A stretch of 64,000 nucleotides of DNA from Gemmatimonas aurantiaca (GTDB taxonomy: Bacteria; Gemmatimonadota; Gemmatimonadetes; Gemmatimonadales; Gemmatimonadaceae): assembly GCF_037190085.1 (NCBI RefSeq), contig NZ_JBBCJO010000009.1, positions 128,289-192,288 of the forward strand. Reading direction: 5' to 3'. The translations under genes were made by a program, and so were the position numbers. Below, piece after piece: positions 56,457 to 64,000 of the stretch. Below the pieces are notes generated by a model. It saw only the letters and a list, made by a program, of their open reading frames with translations. It searched no databases and was not told the DNA's origin. The first letter of the stretch is position 1. Every line of letters begins with the position of its first letter.

Positions 56457-56586
56457 GAGGTCTGATGTCAGTAGGTCAGAACTGAGACGGCGATCGAATG
56501 ATGAGAGATCAGACTGTGCTAGAGATGAGAAGTCTGAGCACTGGCGTCGACGGCGTGTCGTGAGCGCCACGGGCGTCATGGGCGCG
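56457..56586 (+). repeat. Left arm of a 130-bp inverted repeat
   Basis: This arm is the reverse complement of 57071-57200 with six mismatches in 130 positions and no gaps (about 95 percent identity by hand count). It starts GAGGTCTGATGTCAGTAGGT and ends GGGCGTCATGGGCGCG. It lies 31 bases after the kinase stop codon. Confidence 0.95.
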
Positions 56587-56605
56587 CGGCGGGAGGTCGT
56601 GTGCA

Positions 56606-56986
56606 CTACTGGCTTCGTGCGGGATTGCCGAGCAGGCGTCGACGAAATCCGAAGAGCATCATGCGGACCTCTTGCACCTCTTTGATGAGCACCGGACCAG
56701 AGGTGCCGAGTAAGCCCAGCGCGTCTCCGAGTTTGAGCTGGATCTCGAGCTCATTGCAGGATCCGACCGCGATCATCAATTGAGCAACAACGCGGCTGGC
56801 GGTGTCGTGCCCTGTTGCCTCCGCGACATTCAGCGTGATCGAATCGGCCGCCCGCAACATCTGCGAGCGCATACCAGGTGAGGCACGCGAGATCTCACGG
56901 GTGTATCGATCGGCGATGCGGTGCACCGCGACGCCGAGGCGAAAAGCGCGATCGACGACTTGAAGGCGAGCAGGATTGTGCGGCAT
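56606..56986 (-). CDS. Four helix bundle protein (23S rRNA intervening-sequence protein family)
   Basis: A 126-residue all-helical protein. Family marks are the N-terminal FRLGVAVHRIADRYT, the core MRSQMLRAADSITLNVAEATGH, and LMIAVGSCNELEIQLKLGDALG followed by a last helix with basic residues. It matches the four helix bundle / S23 family encoded in 23S rRNA intervening sequences and related to Avd of diversity-generating retroelements. No reverse transcriptase or variable repeat is near. The family may bind nucleic acid through a basic pore. The gene sits between the two 130-bp inverted arms, downstream of rpoC in the same direction, after the rpoC terminator. Confidence 0.88.
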   Translation of the reverse strand: MPHNPARLQVVDRAFRLGVAVHRIADRYTREISRASPGMRSQMLRAADSITLNVAEATGHDTASRVVAQLMIAVGSCNELEIQLKLGDALGLLGTSGPVLIKEVQEVRMMLFGFRRRLLGNPARSQ

Positions 56987-57070
56987 TCCGGAACATCGCC
57001 TGACACCTCCAGCGATGCGTCACCACTTCTATGCACCTCGGATCATTCCGACGCGCCGTTGCGGTGTCCC

Positions 57071-57200
57071 CGCGCCCATGACGCCCGTGGCGCTCACGAC
57101 ACGTCGTCGACGCCAGTGCTCAGACCTCTCATCTCTAGCACAGTCTGATTTCTCATCATTCGATCGACGTCTCAGTTCTGACCTACTGATATCTGACCTC
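57071..57200 (-). repeat. Right arm of the 130-bp inverted repeat
   Basis: Reverse complement of 56457-56586. The arm ends 16 bases before the rpoC terminator region. The part nearest the gene includes CGCCCATGACGCCCGTGGCG, identical in both arms. Confidence 0.95.
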
Positions 57201-57215
57201 TGATTCTCCGACAAT

Positions 57216-57248
57216 GCAAAACGGCGGTGGACCCAGTCCACCGCCGTT
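57216..57248 (-). terminator. Intrinsic terminator of rpoBC
   Basis: On the minus strand AACGGCGGTGGA and TCCACCGCCGTT form a perfect 12-bp stem (57248-57237 with 57231-57220) around a 5-base loop, followed by a short T-run. It begins ten bases after the rpoC stop codon. Confidence 0.88.
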
Positions 57249-57257
57249 CCGCATTCC

Positions 57258-61571
<4,314 letters not shown>

Positions 61572-61573
61572 GC

Positions 61574-64000
<2,427 letters not shown>

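Larger units (their letters stand above)
56457..57200. mobile_element. Inverted-repeat element carrying a four-helix-bundle gene
   Basis: A 744-bp unit made of two 130-bp inverted arms and a 484-bp interior that holds one gene on the minus strand. If transcribed, the arms would form a very long stem with the gene in the loop. The layout resembles intervening sequences of 23S rRNA, which carry the same gene family between pairing ends, but this unit is between protein genes. No clear target-site duplication is visible, and no transposase is present. Mobility is inferred only. Confidence 0.55.

Noticed and set aside
56606..56986. Diversity-generating retroelement accessory gene (avd)
   Set aside because: The fold is related, but no reverse transcriptase, template repeat or variable repeat lies nearby; the inverted arms are outside the gene and are not a TR/VR pair.

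Overview
The window reads as one stretch of a high-GC bacterial chromosome. The gene style (MoxR/DUF58/DUF4159 cluster, a Ser/Thr kinase with a C-terminal periplasmic-type domain, 6-bladed propeller lipoproteins, PEP-CTERM, YaiO, a YpdA-type reductase) best fits a Gemmatimonadota-like organism. That placement is inference from gene content, not from a marker search. No tRNA, rRNA, CRISPR array, transposase or phage gene was seen.

Layout. Positions 1-14250 hold a nearly continuous minus-strand run: DUF456 protein, purA, a YpdA-like reductase, glycyl-tRNA synthetase, a GAF signalling protein, then a tightly overlapped cluster (unknown 124-aa protein, ubiquitin-like protein, MoxR ATPase, DUF58, BatA-like, DUF4175-like, DUF4159, a membrane amidotransferase-fold protein) and the start of a histone-deacetylase-family gene cut by the window edge. 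Positions 14251-25318 are mixed housekeeping and accessory genes: HDOD protein, DapA family, PilT, D-2-hydroxyacid dehydrogenase, trpS, inositol monophosphatase, FtcD-type fusion, lipoprotein, VOC protein and AraC regulator. Three copies of a palindromic repeat sit in successive gaps here.

Positions 25335-41617 are a 16-kb minus-strand translation block in classical order: fusA, tuf, rpsJ, the S10 genes, the spc genes, secY, adk, map. Its terminator lies inside the 3' end of the convergent AraC gene. Positions 42552-52615 are a surface-polysaccharide region of two convergent operons: a PEP-CTERM protein, wecB, a membrane protein, a BcsA-like glycosyltransferase and a bactofilin-like protein on plus, and YaiO, a GT39-like protein, a methyltransferase and a GT2 on minus. 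Positions 52857-53728 are rpsG and rpsL. Then come a 9-bp minisatellite, a membrane Ser/Thr kinase, a four-helix-bundle gene inside a 130-bp inverted repeat, rpoC, and most of rpoB.

Two points stand out. The usual rpoBC-rpsL-rpsG-fusA-tuf-S10 order is kept but broken twice: by the kinase plus inverted-repeat element, and by about 11 kb of cell-surface genes. The inverted-repeat/four-helix-bundle unit (56457-57200) looks like a free-standing relative of the intervening sequences of 23S rRNA and is the best candidate for an undescribed element. Several core proteins also carry lineage-specific additions: an RGG-like tail on S5, a Lys/Gly-rich tail on L5, and an insertion of about 155 residues in RpoB.
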